A DNA stretch of 35,000 nucleotides from Chrysomallon squamiferum (GCA_012295275.1 CM022675.1:4730455-4765454), one strand, 5' to 3'; counted from the first letter of the stretch, positions 10,723 to 21,287 are shown. Numbers and translations are program-made. The notes: a model not told the origin generated them from the sequence alone.

Positions 10723-11526
10723 TTATTGACAACTGAATAATATGTAATATTTTACTGAGATATTTGTATGTCGATATGTTTGTATATATGTAGGTATATT
10801 TGTTTTTACTCATACAATTTTTGAAATCTTTAACTTTAATTTATCCCCAGTCCACGTCGATTTTCTTACAACATTCAAGAATCAAGAATTACATTTAAAA
10901 AAAGAAACAATGAAATCTGCTTTGCTGAAGATTTACAACCTGGTCACACAAATCCGATCTATGGGGTAACAACGACATCGACGTCGGCAGATTTCTCAAA
11001 ACACGGCGGCACAGATACAACAAATACAACAACTCATTCATCTAACATCTACAACAACCCTGCTGGGGACGACGACAGTGATTACGAAACCTACGATATG
11101 AAAAAGGTAACAACAACGTCTGATGTCTACAGCCGGCTTGGTGTTGACAATGACAGCGACTACGACAGCACAAGCAAAGAAAAGACAACTGCAACTTTAT
11201 ATGACGTCTACAGCCACCTTGTTGATTCTGAAGACTACGACACCATGGACAAGAAATCTCCAACAGCAACAACAACATCAGAACTGTATAACCATCTTAA
11301 CCAACCTGACAGCAACCTCTACGACATCGCTGATACCGGTAGTTCGGATTTACAACACCCCAGTCTGTGTAGAGTTATTGCCTCGTCTAACAATCAAATT
11401 CCTACTAGGAAATCAGAAATCTCTGATAACGTCCACGACAATTTCGACAACAACGACAACGTTTCTGAAGGCAGTGAACATTTTTATTTTGTTCTGGAAA
11501 ATTCTGATTTAAAAGAATGTCAGTAG
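5389..11526 (+). CDS. Receptor copy B, complete gene model: signal peptide, lectin-like/WSC ectodomain, stalk, membrane helix, tyrosine-motif tail (678 aa)
   Basis: Ten exons join in frame: 5389-5455, 6265-6489, 6577-6713, 6951-7074, 7415-7552, 8002-8223, 9589-9735, 10102-10326, 10567-10642 and 10851-11526. They sum to 2037 nt (678 codons plus TAG), and every junction is GT-AG. Predicted order: signal peptide 1 to ~18; C-type-lectin-like N-half ~24-98 (WWEAAYSGC...YWVGAF...WMWT); WSC-like ~115-184 (FSCFIKC...RRCFCK...CAGS...FCGG...ISVYK); Cys linker 185-230; second lectin-like ~231-353 (YWVGLQRR...WRWVDG...ACQK); Ser/Thr stalk 354-428; membrane helix ~430-450; cytoplasmic tail 454-678. The lectin modules lack an obvious WND calcium site, and the first lacks its second half, so sugar binding is uncertain. 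Most introns are phase 1, so ectodomain exons can be skipped or duplicated without a frameshift. It is probably a cell-surface recognition receptor signalling through the tail. No orthologue is recognised. Confidence 0.82.
5700..5900. repeat. (AAT/AAC)n trinucleotide tract in intron 1
   Basis: Simple repeat that gives long poly-Asn, poly-Ile and poly-Leu frames. No splice signals or conservation suggest that it is coded. The rest of intron 1 (5901-6264) is AT-rich with recurring ATAACATAG-type pieces. Confidence 0.85.
6265..6489 (+). CDS. Copy B exon 2: N-terminal half of a C-type-lectin-like module
   Basis: Acceptor AACACAG|GTCCG, donor ACTG|GTAGGT, phase 1 at both ends. The peptide has TWWEAAYSGCEEAGGRL, then YWVGAFETYTPWMWT. 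This matches the W-x-x-A...C...GG-x-L...YWVG...W-x-W core of the C-type lectin fold. The next exon goes straight into WSC-like sequence, so the half of the lectin fold that usually carries the calcium site and last cysteines seems absent. Confidence 0.8.
6577..6713 (+). CDS. Copy B exon 3: start of WSC-like domain
   Basis: Acceptor CTTTCTCAG, donor CAA|GTAAGT. It is the only ectodomain exon that ends in phase 0. It encodes SNYTLQDNSAFSCFIKC and then SSDTVGLQ, resembling the middle of a WSC domain (C-x3-C ... GLQ). The SNYT segment is a potential N-glycosylation site. Confidence 0.75.
6951..7074 (+). CDS. Copy B exon 4: end of WSC domain
   Basis: Acceptor TTGTTTTCAG, donor ATTG|GTAAGA. It encodes GRRCFCKI, then DCVRCAGSYTEFCGG and ENFISVYKI. 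The CxC, C-x2-CAG, CGG and ISVYK pattern is the C-terminal signature of WSC domains, which are Cys-rich putative carbohydrate-binding modules. Together with exon 3 about seven cysteines are seen instead of the usual eight. Confidence 0.85.
7075..7414 (+). other. Intron 4 of copy B
   Basis: AT-rich intron with a G9 run at about 7211. It ends with the acceptor CTGTCTGTTGCAG. I see nothing coded in it. Confidence 0.6.
7415..7552 (+). CDS. Copy B exon 5: cysteine-containing linker
   Basis: Acceptor TCTGTTGCAG, donor CTTT|GTAAGT, phase 1 at both ends. It encodes DLPDSVKVIANVAVNSNCGY, then YNNISKVLELGF and ENSVCL. It contains three cysteines and an NIS glycosylation site. It may be the N-terminal strand pair of the second lectin-like module; I do not recognise a separate domain. 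Confidence 0.7.
7584..8001. repeat. (AAT)n, (ATT)n and (TTG)n tracts in intron 5
   Basis: Imperfect trinucleotide arrays fill almost the whole intron. The apparent frames of poly-Asn or poly-Ile are repeat artefacts. Confidence 0.85.
8002..8223 (+). CDS. Copy B exon 6: second lectin-like module, first half
   Basis: Acceptor TTTATTTTAG, donor GACG|GTAATA, phase 1 at both ends. It encodes ITWLLTSRVCVLTKLKNSS, then SKYWVGLQRRSEWRWVD. The exon starts and stops at the same places in the fold as exon 2, so the two lectin-like halves probably share an origin. A potential NSS glycosylation site is present. Confidence 0.82.
8224..9588 (+). other. Intron 6 of copy B, microsatellite-rich
   Basis: It contains (GTAT)n at about 8334-8465, (ATT)n at about 8518-8570, a unique stretch at about 8580-8905, and a long (GTAT/GTGT)n array at about 8930-9385. 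Cys/Val/Tyr-rich frames on the plus strand and Thr/His-rich frames on the minus strand come from the array. No exon is supported inside. Confidence 0.75.
9589..9735 (+). CDS. Copy B exon 7: second lectin-like module, C-terminal half
   Basis: Acceptor TTTACACACAG, donor AAGT|GTGAGT, phase 1 at both ends. It encodes GEQLSVDSDYSNNEKQK, then KMKWYVSSSDVNNSVACQK. The final ACQK matches the last cysteine region of the lectin fold. The WND and EPN calcium/sugar motifs are not recognisable. Confidence 0.78.
9951..10010. repeat. (CT)n microsatellite
   Basis: Uninterrupted CT dinucleotide run in intron 7. Further long CT runs occur at 10406-10493 (intron 8), 14600-14698 (upstream of copy C) and 23523-23607 (before the copy C membrane exon). 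Confidence 0.95.
10102..10326 (+). CDS. Copy B exon 8: Ser/Thr-rich stalk
   Basis: Acceptor CTTTATTGCAG, donor CCAG|GTTAGT, phase 1 at both ends. It encodes a 75-residue low-complexity segment rich in Ser, Thr, Asn and Lys (STTAESSTTTTKTKNP; FTTENTSPVSTSQ). It fits a mucin-like, O-glycosylated spacer next to the membrane. Three homologous exons occur in copy C. Confidence 0.85.
10406..10493. repeat. (CT)n microsatellite in intron 8
   Basis: Long pure CT run just before the membrane exon. Copy C has a (CT)n followed by (GT)n in the same place. Confidence 0.95.
10567..10642 (+). CDS. Copy B exon 9: transmembrane helix
   Basis: Acceptor AATTTTGTAG, donor AACG|GTACGT. It enters in phase 1 and leaves in phase 2. 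It encodes ALAGGGVAAVVVVLIVVVLI, then FLWTK and a split Arg. The hydrophobic span is about 21 residues, with a basic stop-transfer WTKR. There is no charged residue inside the helix, unlike receptors that recruit DAP12-type adaptors through the membrane. Confidence 0.88.
10851..11526 (+). CDS. Copy B exon 10: cytoplasmic tail with tandem tyrosine repeats
   Basis: Acceptor TTATCCCCAG; 224 residues plus the split Arg, then TAG. It contains NPIYGV, IYNNPAGDDDSDYETY, DVYSRLGVDNDSDYDS, DVYSHLVDSEDYDTM and ELYNHLNQPDSNLYDIA, and ends near FYFVLENSD. Compared with copies A and C it lacks about 50 residues after the SADF segment, including the VYYNV/VYYSIL motif that best fits an ITIM. It ends in DLKECQ where the other copies stop after ENSD. 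There is no enzyme domain. Confidence 0.88.
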
Positions 11527-11758
11527 TAACTCGGTTGATATTTTGATTCAAAATTCGTTCGATGTTAAGTGTCTCAAACCACATTTTATTATTATTATTA
11601 TTATTATTATTATCATTATTATTATTATTATTATCATTATTATTTATTATTATTATTATTATTATTATCATTATTATTATTATTATTATCATTATTATTA
11701 TTATTATCATCATCATCATCATCATCATCATTATTATTATTATTATTATTATTATTAC

Positions 11759-11834
<76 letters not shown>

Positions 11835-11848
11835 TAACTGTTGTTGAC

Positions 11849-11893
<45 letters not shown>

Positions 11894-13445
11894 TAACTTT
11901 TGACAGTGTCCCATACAACAGCTTTTTTTTTTTTTTTTCCTGTTTTTTTTTTTGTTTTGTTGGTTTTTCCATGTATTTATTTATTTATTTTTAAATTTTA
12001 TTATTTTATTTATATTCTTACTTTATTTATGTTGTCATTGTTGTTGTTGTTTTAAACTCAGTGCTAACTGTATCTCAGAGCACTTTTAATGTTTGCATTA
12101 TTTCTTTTATTACTTTTACCTTTGTATTTTGTGTTTGAGTTTATCCTAAAATCTAAATGACCTTTTCGTCTGTGCGATTGTTTATTAACCTTATTTCTGT
12201 GACATGTGAAATCTGTTCTTACATTAACATTTTAAGTATTAATCTGTACTGGTGCAAAATTTGTCGCTTCAAGGAAGTGTTTTCTCAAATCCACGTTAAC
12301 AGTTTGTCATATCACTTTCTTTTTTCTATTATTATTAGTTTTTATTATTATTATGATTATTATTATAACATTAAAAAGTATATGTTATTCGAAATTCCTA
12401 AATCCTAAATTCGAGATTGTGAGGTGTTACAGTTTTCCGATAGATGTAGCGATCGCAAACTTTACTTTATTCACAAACTTATTATAAATATTATATAAAA
12501 TACCTGAAGACTACCTTATATTTATGCATGTATATCTATGTATGTATGTATGTGTGTATGTGTATATGTATATATGGATCTTTTGTGAGTGTATACATTT
12601 ATTTGTTTGTATATATATTTATATATAGTAAAATTACTTAATAAATGAAAAAAAAAACCATCAAATGTTGAAAAAAGTATATATCTTTACTTTACATTAT
12701 TTTACATTATATATATAATCAACTAAGGATATTTAATATTCTATTTTAATAATCCTTCATATATGTTTTGCATTTTCTGTTTCGTACCCGATGTCTGTTT
12801 TATACTATTACTTTTAATATTAACCTAACTTTTTTTGTGATTCAGTAAACCTTGCGATTATTAAAACTGATCATATATTTTGACTTTCCAACGCTTGATT
12901 TAGTCTCTGTTTTAAGTCCGATTTGAATAAAAATTGAATAAAAGAAAAATTTTAAGTCTCATTTTTGTTTTTGTTGCACAAATGTTACCGTGTAGAAAAT
13001 GGTTTAAGTTCAACTGAAAGTACTTTGGCATAGCGGTCATTTTGTTAGATTTCTCAGAACGTGTATCACTAACATCGTTCATACACTACTTGTTACGTTC
13101 ACGAGGTTTTGTCTACGAGTTGTCTTCATGTAAACAGCCTCGACCAAACACAAATTAAATGTCTTAGTTTCATTTCTTTGTCCAGTATAAAAGGTTTTGT
13201 CACACGAAATTAGTAGAAAAACTTTGATTAAAAATTTCTGTCAAGTCTGTTAACTACTTTCCAGAGATAATCTTGCTTCAGAACAACCCTTTGAAGTTAC
13301 AGATTTCCTCAAAACAGCAACTGGGTGCAAACGTCATCAAAAATATTAAAACATTAAAAAATCCATAACTTTGTAACTATTTCACTAACATCAATGTACA
13401 CACACACATACACACACAGACACACACACAGTCATGTTTATGTGT
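11527..13445 (+). repeat. Copy B downstream region (3'UTR-like)
   Basis: No gene is seen. A large (ATT)n array lies at 11587-11894, followed by poly-T, then conserved blocks shared with the DNA after copy A (about 12110-12320 and 12720-13270) and a short (CA)n at 13396-13432. Long poly-Tyr, poly-Ile and poly-Leu frames in the ATT array are not genes. Confidence 0.7.
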
Positions 13446-14320
13446 GTTAAATTAATTTACCATTTCAAGTCAAGATTTGGACATTTTAAAAGCTGATTTT
13501 TAAGAACACAGATTTACCACAGCTTGTTTTGTTTTTTTTCTTTTTTTTTTTCCATTAATTGAATTCGGGCCCAAACATTTCAAGCTGTACTAATTGATTA
13601 CAACAAAGAAACAGCAAACTTTAACTAACAGCGTGACTAGAATCTCAAACCAGTATTATCAGTACTGTCACATATTCTGTGTATTATGATAATAATAATA
13701 ATAATAATAATAACAATGTATTAATGATATTTATAAGAATGGGAGGGAAAAAGAAAGAACAAGAAATTTAAAATAAGAGATAGGAGATTATGACGAGTTG
13801 GTGACAACGATAGTTTGTAATTGCGTGTGTTTATGCTGTGCTATCTGTCAATCTGCGCTGTTTTAAGACTGCATATTTCACTAGAGACAGCAACTGAGCT
13901 GGTAAATTTTATTATGATTTGTGACAACCCACACGTGAATCTGAGGGAAACCTTTTTCGTCATTAAATTAATATAAAAAGTGTGGCCTAATGTACACTAA
14001 CCTATAAATTAAATACAAACACGTTTTATGTTTAAAATCAAGGAGATCCAGTGATAATGTCATAGGATACAACTAAATAAATAGACAAAGTCAACTTAAA
14101 AACCAAAAATATATAGAATTATTATTTTAGTACATTAGTTTTAATACTAATGACAAGTTTAGTATCACTAGTCTACATGCACTGGAAGTGATGTTTACAG
14201 CTGGTCCCATAGTTCGGTCGAGTACGTTAATGGTACGTGCCAAGTACGATACAGAATTTTAAAACTGCACTGGTGTTTAGCCTCATATTGTTCGTTCTCT
14301 CAGTAATCCTACGTGGTGAT
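13446..14320. other. Intergenic stretch without recognised genes
   Basis: AT-rich sequence with an (AAT)n at about 13688-13714. No protein-coding exon pair, tRNA or transposon end was recognised. Confidence 0.5.
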
Positions 14321-14329
14321 CCTGAAAAT

Positions 14330-14575
14330 TAGCTTGGAAGAGGTGTTTATGAAAAGAAGCTGGCATCAGCTGTTTCTGTGAAAATTAGCTGGAATAAGCA
14401 CAGCTAAGAAGACGCTGAAAGTGGGTATGTATCAGAAAATTAGCTGGGAATTGATGTATTTACGAAACTAAGCTTCAAATAGTGTGAAACCTAGCTGGGA
14501 ATAGCCGTAAATAATAAAACATATGTTTTCAATAGGTGTTTTGTGAAAATAAGTTGGAAATATATGTGTATATGT
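14330..14575. repeat. Degenerate ~30-bp minisatellite upstream of copy C
   Basis: Units around GAAAATTAGCTGGGAATAG with variable spacers, of the same family as 3718-4025. Confidence 0.6.
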
Positions 14576-14583
14576 ATACGTAT

Positions 14584-15210
<627 letters not shown>

Positions 15211-15326
15211 TGCGCTTTTGGTGAACCCGATGACTGTGAAACATCAAAATATCGATATTAAAACTTTCAACTGCTTCGTCGAGGCCCTATTAGGGTACGG
15301 CTAAGGGCGCTACTGAGTGATATAAG

Positions 15327-15359
<33 letters not shown>

Positions 15360-15380
15360 GTTTACCGTCGTGGTGTGTTT
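15211..15380 (+). mobile_element. Possible poly(A)-tailed retroposon fragment
   Basis: About 110 bp of comparatively GC-richer sequence (CGAGGCCCTATTAGGGTACG, GGGCGCTACTGAGTGATAT) ends in a ~30-base A run at 15328-15357. The segment is absent from the equivalent position before the leaders at 16744, 18792 and 20157. An A-tailed insert between a microsatellite and the conserved flank suggests a SINE-like or other retroposed copy. No target duplication was found. Confidence 0.35.
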
Positions 15381-15700
15381 GTATGTATCTATATACTTCA
15401 TACAAGTTACACTAGAAAAACAGATGTATCACATATAATGATACCATTACAAAATTATAAAAACAGTTTCTTCTGTAATCTGAGTCCATTCATTGACAAA
15501 CTTTTATCGTGAGGCTGCTAGATATCTGGGCTGAACGTTTCAGTTGACAAATTTTACCTACAATAGACTCGTGATCAGTTTTACATTCCTCTTTCTATTA
15601 ATATCTGCTTCGTGGCTCATTTTAGCAAAACTCGGTTTTATATCGTCTTGGGGAAGAAGTTTCATAAATAAAAGTAAACACAAGAAAACAAAAAGAAATA

Positions 15701-15767
15701 ATGAATTTAGTAACAGCAGTGATTATATTAACGATCTACATTCAGGTTACAGGTGCAGAAGGACACA
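15701..15767 (+). CDS. Leader exon C1: signal peptide
   Basis: 67-base exon encoding MNLVTAVIILTIYIQ, then VTGAEGHS, ending A|GTAAG in phase 1. It is near-identical to copy B exon 1, including the upstream AAAACAAAAAGAAATA. The following ~1 kb holds an intron-1-like sequence but no lectin or WSC exon. It is either an alternative first exon of copy C or the relic of a lost receptor copy. Confidence 0.65.
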
Positions 15768-16743
15768 GTAAGTTTTTTTTATTTATTTGAATTAACTGCA
15801 GGTTGTACTTCGAATCTTTTCAAATATGTAAAAGACAACGAAACAACATTTAAGATTTTAAATATAATTTAAGTTTTATTTATTGATTAAGGTAGAAAAG
15901 CAGAACTTTTTTTAAAAATCATGTCTAATGACAGTTTAAGTAATTTTAACATGAAATGCTCGTATCATACATAGTTAATAATAATAATAATAATAATAAT
16001 AACAACAACAAAAACACAGCAGCAACATCAACAATTACAAGAACAATATTTGAAAAGACTGGAAGTACAACGTACAGATAATTTAAGTAAGTTGGAAATA
16101 TGTAGGTGTGTATCAAACTAAGTTCGGAATAGGTGAAAATCAATCGGGAATAGGTGCTGTCTGAAAATAAACTGTATTTATATGTTGTGTGTTTGTTTGT
16201 GGGTGTATCTAGATGTGTGTATTTATATACAAATACGTAAGTGTCTGTACATCCATGTATTTGTGTATGGATTTATGCATGTATTTATAAATGTATTTGT
16301 GTATGTATATGTTATGTATGTATGTATGTATGTATGTATGTATATGTTATGTATGTATGTATGCATTACATGTATGTATGTATGTTTGATTGTATGTATG
16401 TATGTATGTATGTTTGATTGTATGTATGTATGTATACAATTCATACAAGTTACACTAGAAAAACAGACTTATCACTTCTAATGATATCATTACAAAATTA
16501 CAAAAACAGTGTTTTCTGTAATCTGAGTCCATTCATTGATAAACTGACATCGTGACGTTACTAGGTGTCTGGGCAAAGGTTTCAGTTGACAAATTTTACC
16601 TACAATAGATTCGTGACATATTTTTTCATTCCTCTTTCTATTAATATCTACTTACTTCTTGGTTTTACCAAAACTCAGTTTTATATCGTCTTAGGTAAGA
16701 CATTTCGTTAATAAAAATAAAGACAAGAAAACAAAAAGAAATA

Positions 16744-16810
16744 ATGAATTTAGTAACAGCAGTGATTATATTAACGATCTACAATCAGGTTACAGGTGCA
16801 GAAGAACTAA
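16744..16810 (+). CDS. Leader exon C2: signal peptide
   Basis: 67-base exon encoding MNLVTAVIILTIYNQ, then VTGAEELS, with donor A|GTAAG. ATG, reading frame and donor are intact. It lies 1043 bases after C1 and 2048 bases before C3. The intron that follows contains an inverted copy of its own first part (16824-17503). Confidence 0.65.
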
Positions 16811-16823
16811 GTAAGTTTCTTTT

Positions 16824-17350
16824 AATTTATTTAAATTAACTTTACGTTGTACTTCAAGTCTTTTCAAATATGTATAATATACGTTGTACTTCAAGTCTTT
16901 TCAAATATGTAAAATTTTAAATTTTATTTAAGTTTTATTTACTGATTAATGATAGCATGTCTTAAAAAAGCAGGTAAAACATTACATAATAGCATAAACT
17001 AGTCGGTTAACTCTGTACAATACGAGAATTTAATGTCAAAATCCATTATTGTACTTTGCTATGTTATGTTATTTCATATATAATGTTGTCATTTTATTTA
17101 TATTACGTTATGTTAAGGTACGTTAGGTAATGTTGTATTTATAGTAAACAGTTTATTTTTATGTTATAACCTGCTAATTTATGTTATTATGTAATGTGTT
17201 ACCTGTTATATTTAGACATGTGATATTAAGTCGAAACTAAGTTAAATTGTATTACTTTTGTTATTAAACAATGCAGTTATTTAATTTTTGTCACTATCAT
17301 TATTGTTGTTTGTTATTGTCATTACAATTTACTAAAAATTCATCAGACAT

Positions 17351-17387
<37 letters not shown>

Positions 17388-17503
17388 TTCTACTTTTCTA
17401 CATTAATCAATAAATAAAACTTAAATAAAATTTAAAATTTTAAATGTTGTCTCGTTGTCTTTTACATATTTGAAAAGTACCACGTACAGTTAATTTAAAT
17501 AAG
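16824..17503. repeat. Long inverted repeat within the C2 intron
   Basis: The intron start (about 16824-16952) is repeated as its reverse complement at about 17380-17503. Shared tracts include TTTAAATTAACT...ACGT, TTTTCAAATATGTA, and TTTAAGTTTTATTTA followed by TGATTAATG. The inner segments also pair (ACATTACATAATAGCATAA against TTATGTTATTATGTAATGT). The arms are imperfect, and a poly-T at 17351-17383 sits beside the right arm. Confidence 0.7.
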
Positions 17504-17658
17504 TTGGAAATATGTATATGTATATGAACTAAGTTATGAAAGGGTGAGAATCAACTGAGAATAGATGCTGAATGAAAATAAACTGAGTATGTCTTTATAT
17601 TTTGTGTGTTCTTGTATGTAGGTCTGTTTAGCTGTATGTCTATATACAAATATGTATA

Positions 17659-18354
17659 CAGTATTTGTGTTTCGCTATTGTATTTGTTTATGGGTTTACG
17701 TTCTTTACCCCCCCCGCGAATCTATTATGAGATTATATACGGTACTAAATGCTTCCCAAACACTTTCTAAAGACACTCTTACTCATTAATACAGTAATAA
17801 TGTAGTAATATTGCATGCAGTTATGTATTTCACTAATGTAGTAATGATAATGTAAACGCATTTTAATTTTGTACTGAAACAATATTTTAATCAGAAAGAA
17901 ACGTAAGTACAGGAGGACAGTAACACCGCATAGCATAGTTACCCATACAGTATTACTGTACCGTAAAGTCATTTTCTATGCGTACAACATATGTATTAGA
18001 ATTGACAGAAAGTGGAACAAATTTAAAGGCAAACAGACAGATAAATACAGTACGCACAGTTCAGGTAATAATAATACAATTCAGTAATAATATGCAATTA
18101 ATAACTTTATTAATACACGGTCACAAAAAATATGCACTGTACATACAGTGTATGCATTTATAAAACAATACGTACTGTATTGCAATAATAATTGAAAAAA
18201 TTTGATATTGTTTGTGCGGTTTACCGAGCATTTGTTTTTATGACGTTATGACGCTCGCCTGGTATACCAGCATACGATGCGATAGGGTTAAGAGCCTAAC
18301 CCGCGAATATGCGGGGCCGCGAATGGGGAACCGCGAATAGGTGAGGGTATACTG
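17659..18354. mobile_element. MITE-like element, copy 2, with a matching empty site
   Basis: A ~696-bp near-identical copy of 4203-4902, bounded TA[CAGTATTTG ... GGTATACTG]TA. The neighbouring duplicated unit lacks it: 19675-19700 reads AATATGTATGTATTTATCTG where this unit has AATATG-TA-element-TA-CATTTATCTG. That defines the insertion boundaries and the TA duplication. No transposase frame is present. Confidence 0.75.
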
Positions 18355-18791
18355 TACATTTATCTGTATTTGTGTTTGGATTTATGCATGTATTTATTTA
18401 TATATTTGTGTATATGTCATGTGCGCATGCATTATGTAAGTAAGTATGTTTGATTGTATGTATGTATGTATGTATGTATGTATGCAGTTCAAACAAGTTA
18501 CATTAGTAAAACAGACGTATCACTTCTAATTATACCGTTACAAAATTACAAAAACAGACTCTTCTGTAATCTGAGTCCATTCATTGATAAACTGACATCG
18601 TGACGTTACTAGGTGTCTGGGCTAAGGTCTCAGTTCACTAATTTTACCTACAATAGATTCGTGACATATTTTTTCATTCCTCTTTCTATTAATATCTACT
18701 TACTCGTCGGTTTTACCAAAACTCGGTTTTACATCGTCTTAAGTAAGACATTTCGTTAATAAAAATAAAGAGAAGAAAACAAAAAGAAATA

Positions 18792-18858
18792 ATGAATTTA
18801 GTAACAGCAGTAATTATATTAACGATCTACAATCAGGTTACAGGTGCAGAAGGACTAA
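18792..18858 (+). CDS. Leader exon C3: signal peptide (last intact leader before the copy C body)
   Basis: 67-base exon encoding MNLVTAVIILTIYNQ, then VTGAEGLS, with donor A|GTAAG in phase 1. It is the nearest leader to the copy C stalk exons that keeps an ATG. Splicing to 20791 keeps the frame. The 2-kb unit that carries it is a duplicate of the C2 unit. Confidence 0.7.
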
Positions 18859-21068
18859 GTAAGTTTTTTTAATTTATTTAAATTAATTGTATGTTACACT
18901 TCAAGTCTTTTCAAATATGTATAAGGGAGGGGGGGCATAACTTAAAATTTTAAATTTTATTTAAGTTTTATTTACTGATTAATGATAGCACGTCTTAAAA
19001 AAGCAGGTAAAACATTACATAATAGCATAAACTCGTCGGTTAATTCTGTACGATACGAGAATTTCATGTCAAAATCCATTATTATACTTTGCTATGTTAT
19101 GTTATTTCATATATAATGTTGTCATTTTATTTATATTACGTTATGTTAAGGTACGTTAGGTAATGTTGTATTTATAGTAAACAGTTTATTTTTATGTTAT
19201 AACCTGCTAATTTATGTTATTATGTAATGTGTTACCTGTTATATTAAGCAATGCTATCTTAAGTCGAAACTAAGTTAAATTGTATTACTTTTGTTATTAA
19301 ACAATGCAGTTATTTAATTTTTGTCACTATCGTTATTGTTGTTTGTTATTATCATTACAATTTACTAAACATTCATCAGAAATGGGGGTTTTTGGGGGGT
19401 TTTTTATTTCTTTTAAAGTTCTGCTTTTCTACATTAATCACTAAATAAAACTTAAATAAAATTTAAAATTTTAAATGTCTCGTTGTCTAAAACATATTTG
19501 AAAAGTACAACGTACAGTTAATTTAAATAAGTTGGAAATATGTATATGTATATGAACTAAGTTATGAATAGGTGAGAATCAACTGAGAATAGATGCTGAA
19601 TGAAAATAAACTGAGTATGTCTTTATATTTTGTGTGTTTTTGTATGTAGGTCTGTTTAGCTGTGTGTCTATATACTAATATGTATGTATTTATCTGTACA
19701 TGCATGCATGCGTGTATTTGTGTTTGGATTTATACATGTATTTATTTATATATTTGTGTATGTATATGTCATGTATGCATGCATTATGTAAGTATCTTTG
19801 ACTGTATGTATGTATGTATGTTTGTTTGTATATGTGTATGTATGTATGCAATTCAAACAAGTTACATTAGTAAAACAGACGTATCACTTCTAATGATATC
19901 ATTACAAAATTACAAAAACAGTGTTTTCTGTAATCTGAGTCCATTCATTGATAAACTGATATCGTGACGTTACTAGGTGTCAGGGCTGAACGTTTCAGTT
20001 GACAAATTTTACCTACAATAGATTCGTGACATATTTTTTCATTCCTCTTTCTATTAATATCTACTTACTTCTTGGTTTTAGCAAAACTCAGTTTTACATC
20101 GTCTTAAGTAAGAAATTTCGTTAATAAAAATAAAGAGAAGAAAACAAAAAGAAATAATAAATTTAGTAACAGCAGTGATTATATTTACGATCTACAATCA
20201 GGTTACAGGTGCAGAAGGACTAAGTAAGTTTTTTATTTATTTAAATGAACTTTACGTTGTACTTGAAGTCTTTTCAAAGATGCGGGTACTTAACTTAAAA
20301 TTTTATTTTTTATTTACGTTTATTTGTATATTAATGTACGAACGCAGAACATTAAAAACAAATCATGATAGTGAGAAAATAAAACTTTAAGTTACAATTT
20401 CAACAAAAGATAGCATGTCTTAATATAAAACATTATATAATAGAAAACCTAGCAGGTTAGAACATAAAATATAAAACTGCTATATTACCTAACATAATAT
20501 AATATAAATAAAATGAAAACATTATATATAAAATATCATAACATAGTAAAATATAATATAACGACATAAATATCATACAATATTACAATATGATATAACA
20601 TTATTAAAACACACCATAACATAAATATCTAATTATTTATAAATGTATAAAACATGACAGCATAAATACGTGTACATTAATACAACATAAATAAAATACA
20701 CATGGATGAGTGTATATGTTATTTTTGTTATATCGACATTTATTTTATTTTATTTTTTACTTTTTTCTGATTTGCTTTATTTGATTGCAGAAAAACCAAC
20801 AAACTTTACAGAAAAGGCATCATTAACAAGAACAGAATCCTCGACTACTATAACGAACACGAAAAACACAAATTCGATATTTACAGCACCTAGAAATGAT
20901 ACTTCAGGGTCAACTTCTCATTCTCACTCAAGGGACACAGCTTCACCTAACAGTAGCGCACAGGCTGACAATGGACACAGTACAGGTTAGTTTGTTAGTA
21001 TTTATTAGTTTCTTCCTATTCAAACAGACCGTATACTTTAATTAACATAGTTCTAAACACTAAACTAT

Positions 21069-21102
<34 letters not shown>

Positions 21103-21287
21103 TGTAGTAGTAGTATTAGTATCATTATCTTCATCATCATCATCATTATTATTAGTGTTGTTGTTATTGTTGCTGCTGTTGATTTCGTAGTTTTAATTTT
21201 TTTTTCTTCATCCTCCATTTTTTAGTAACATATTTTTCTCTCTTTACATTTTCTTTCTTTTTTTCTATTTTATTATTATTTTTATTA

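Noticed and set aside
11405-11896. Frames of poly-Ile, poly-Tyr, poly-Leu, poly-Asn and poly-Met
   Set aside because: Artefacts of the (ATT)n array after copy B.
15544-15771. 75-residue frame overlapping leader C1
   Set aside because: It is in a different frame from the conserved leader and runs through the 5' flank; the equivalent frame is not kept in the other units.
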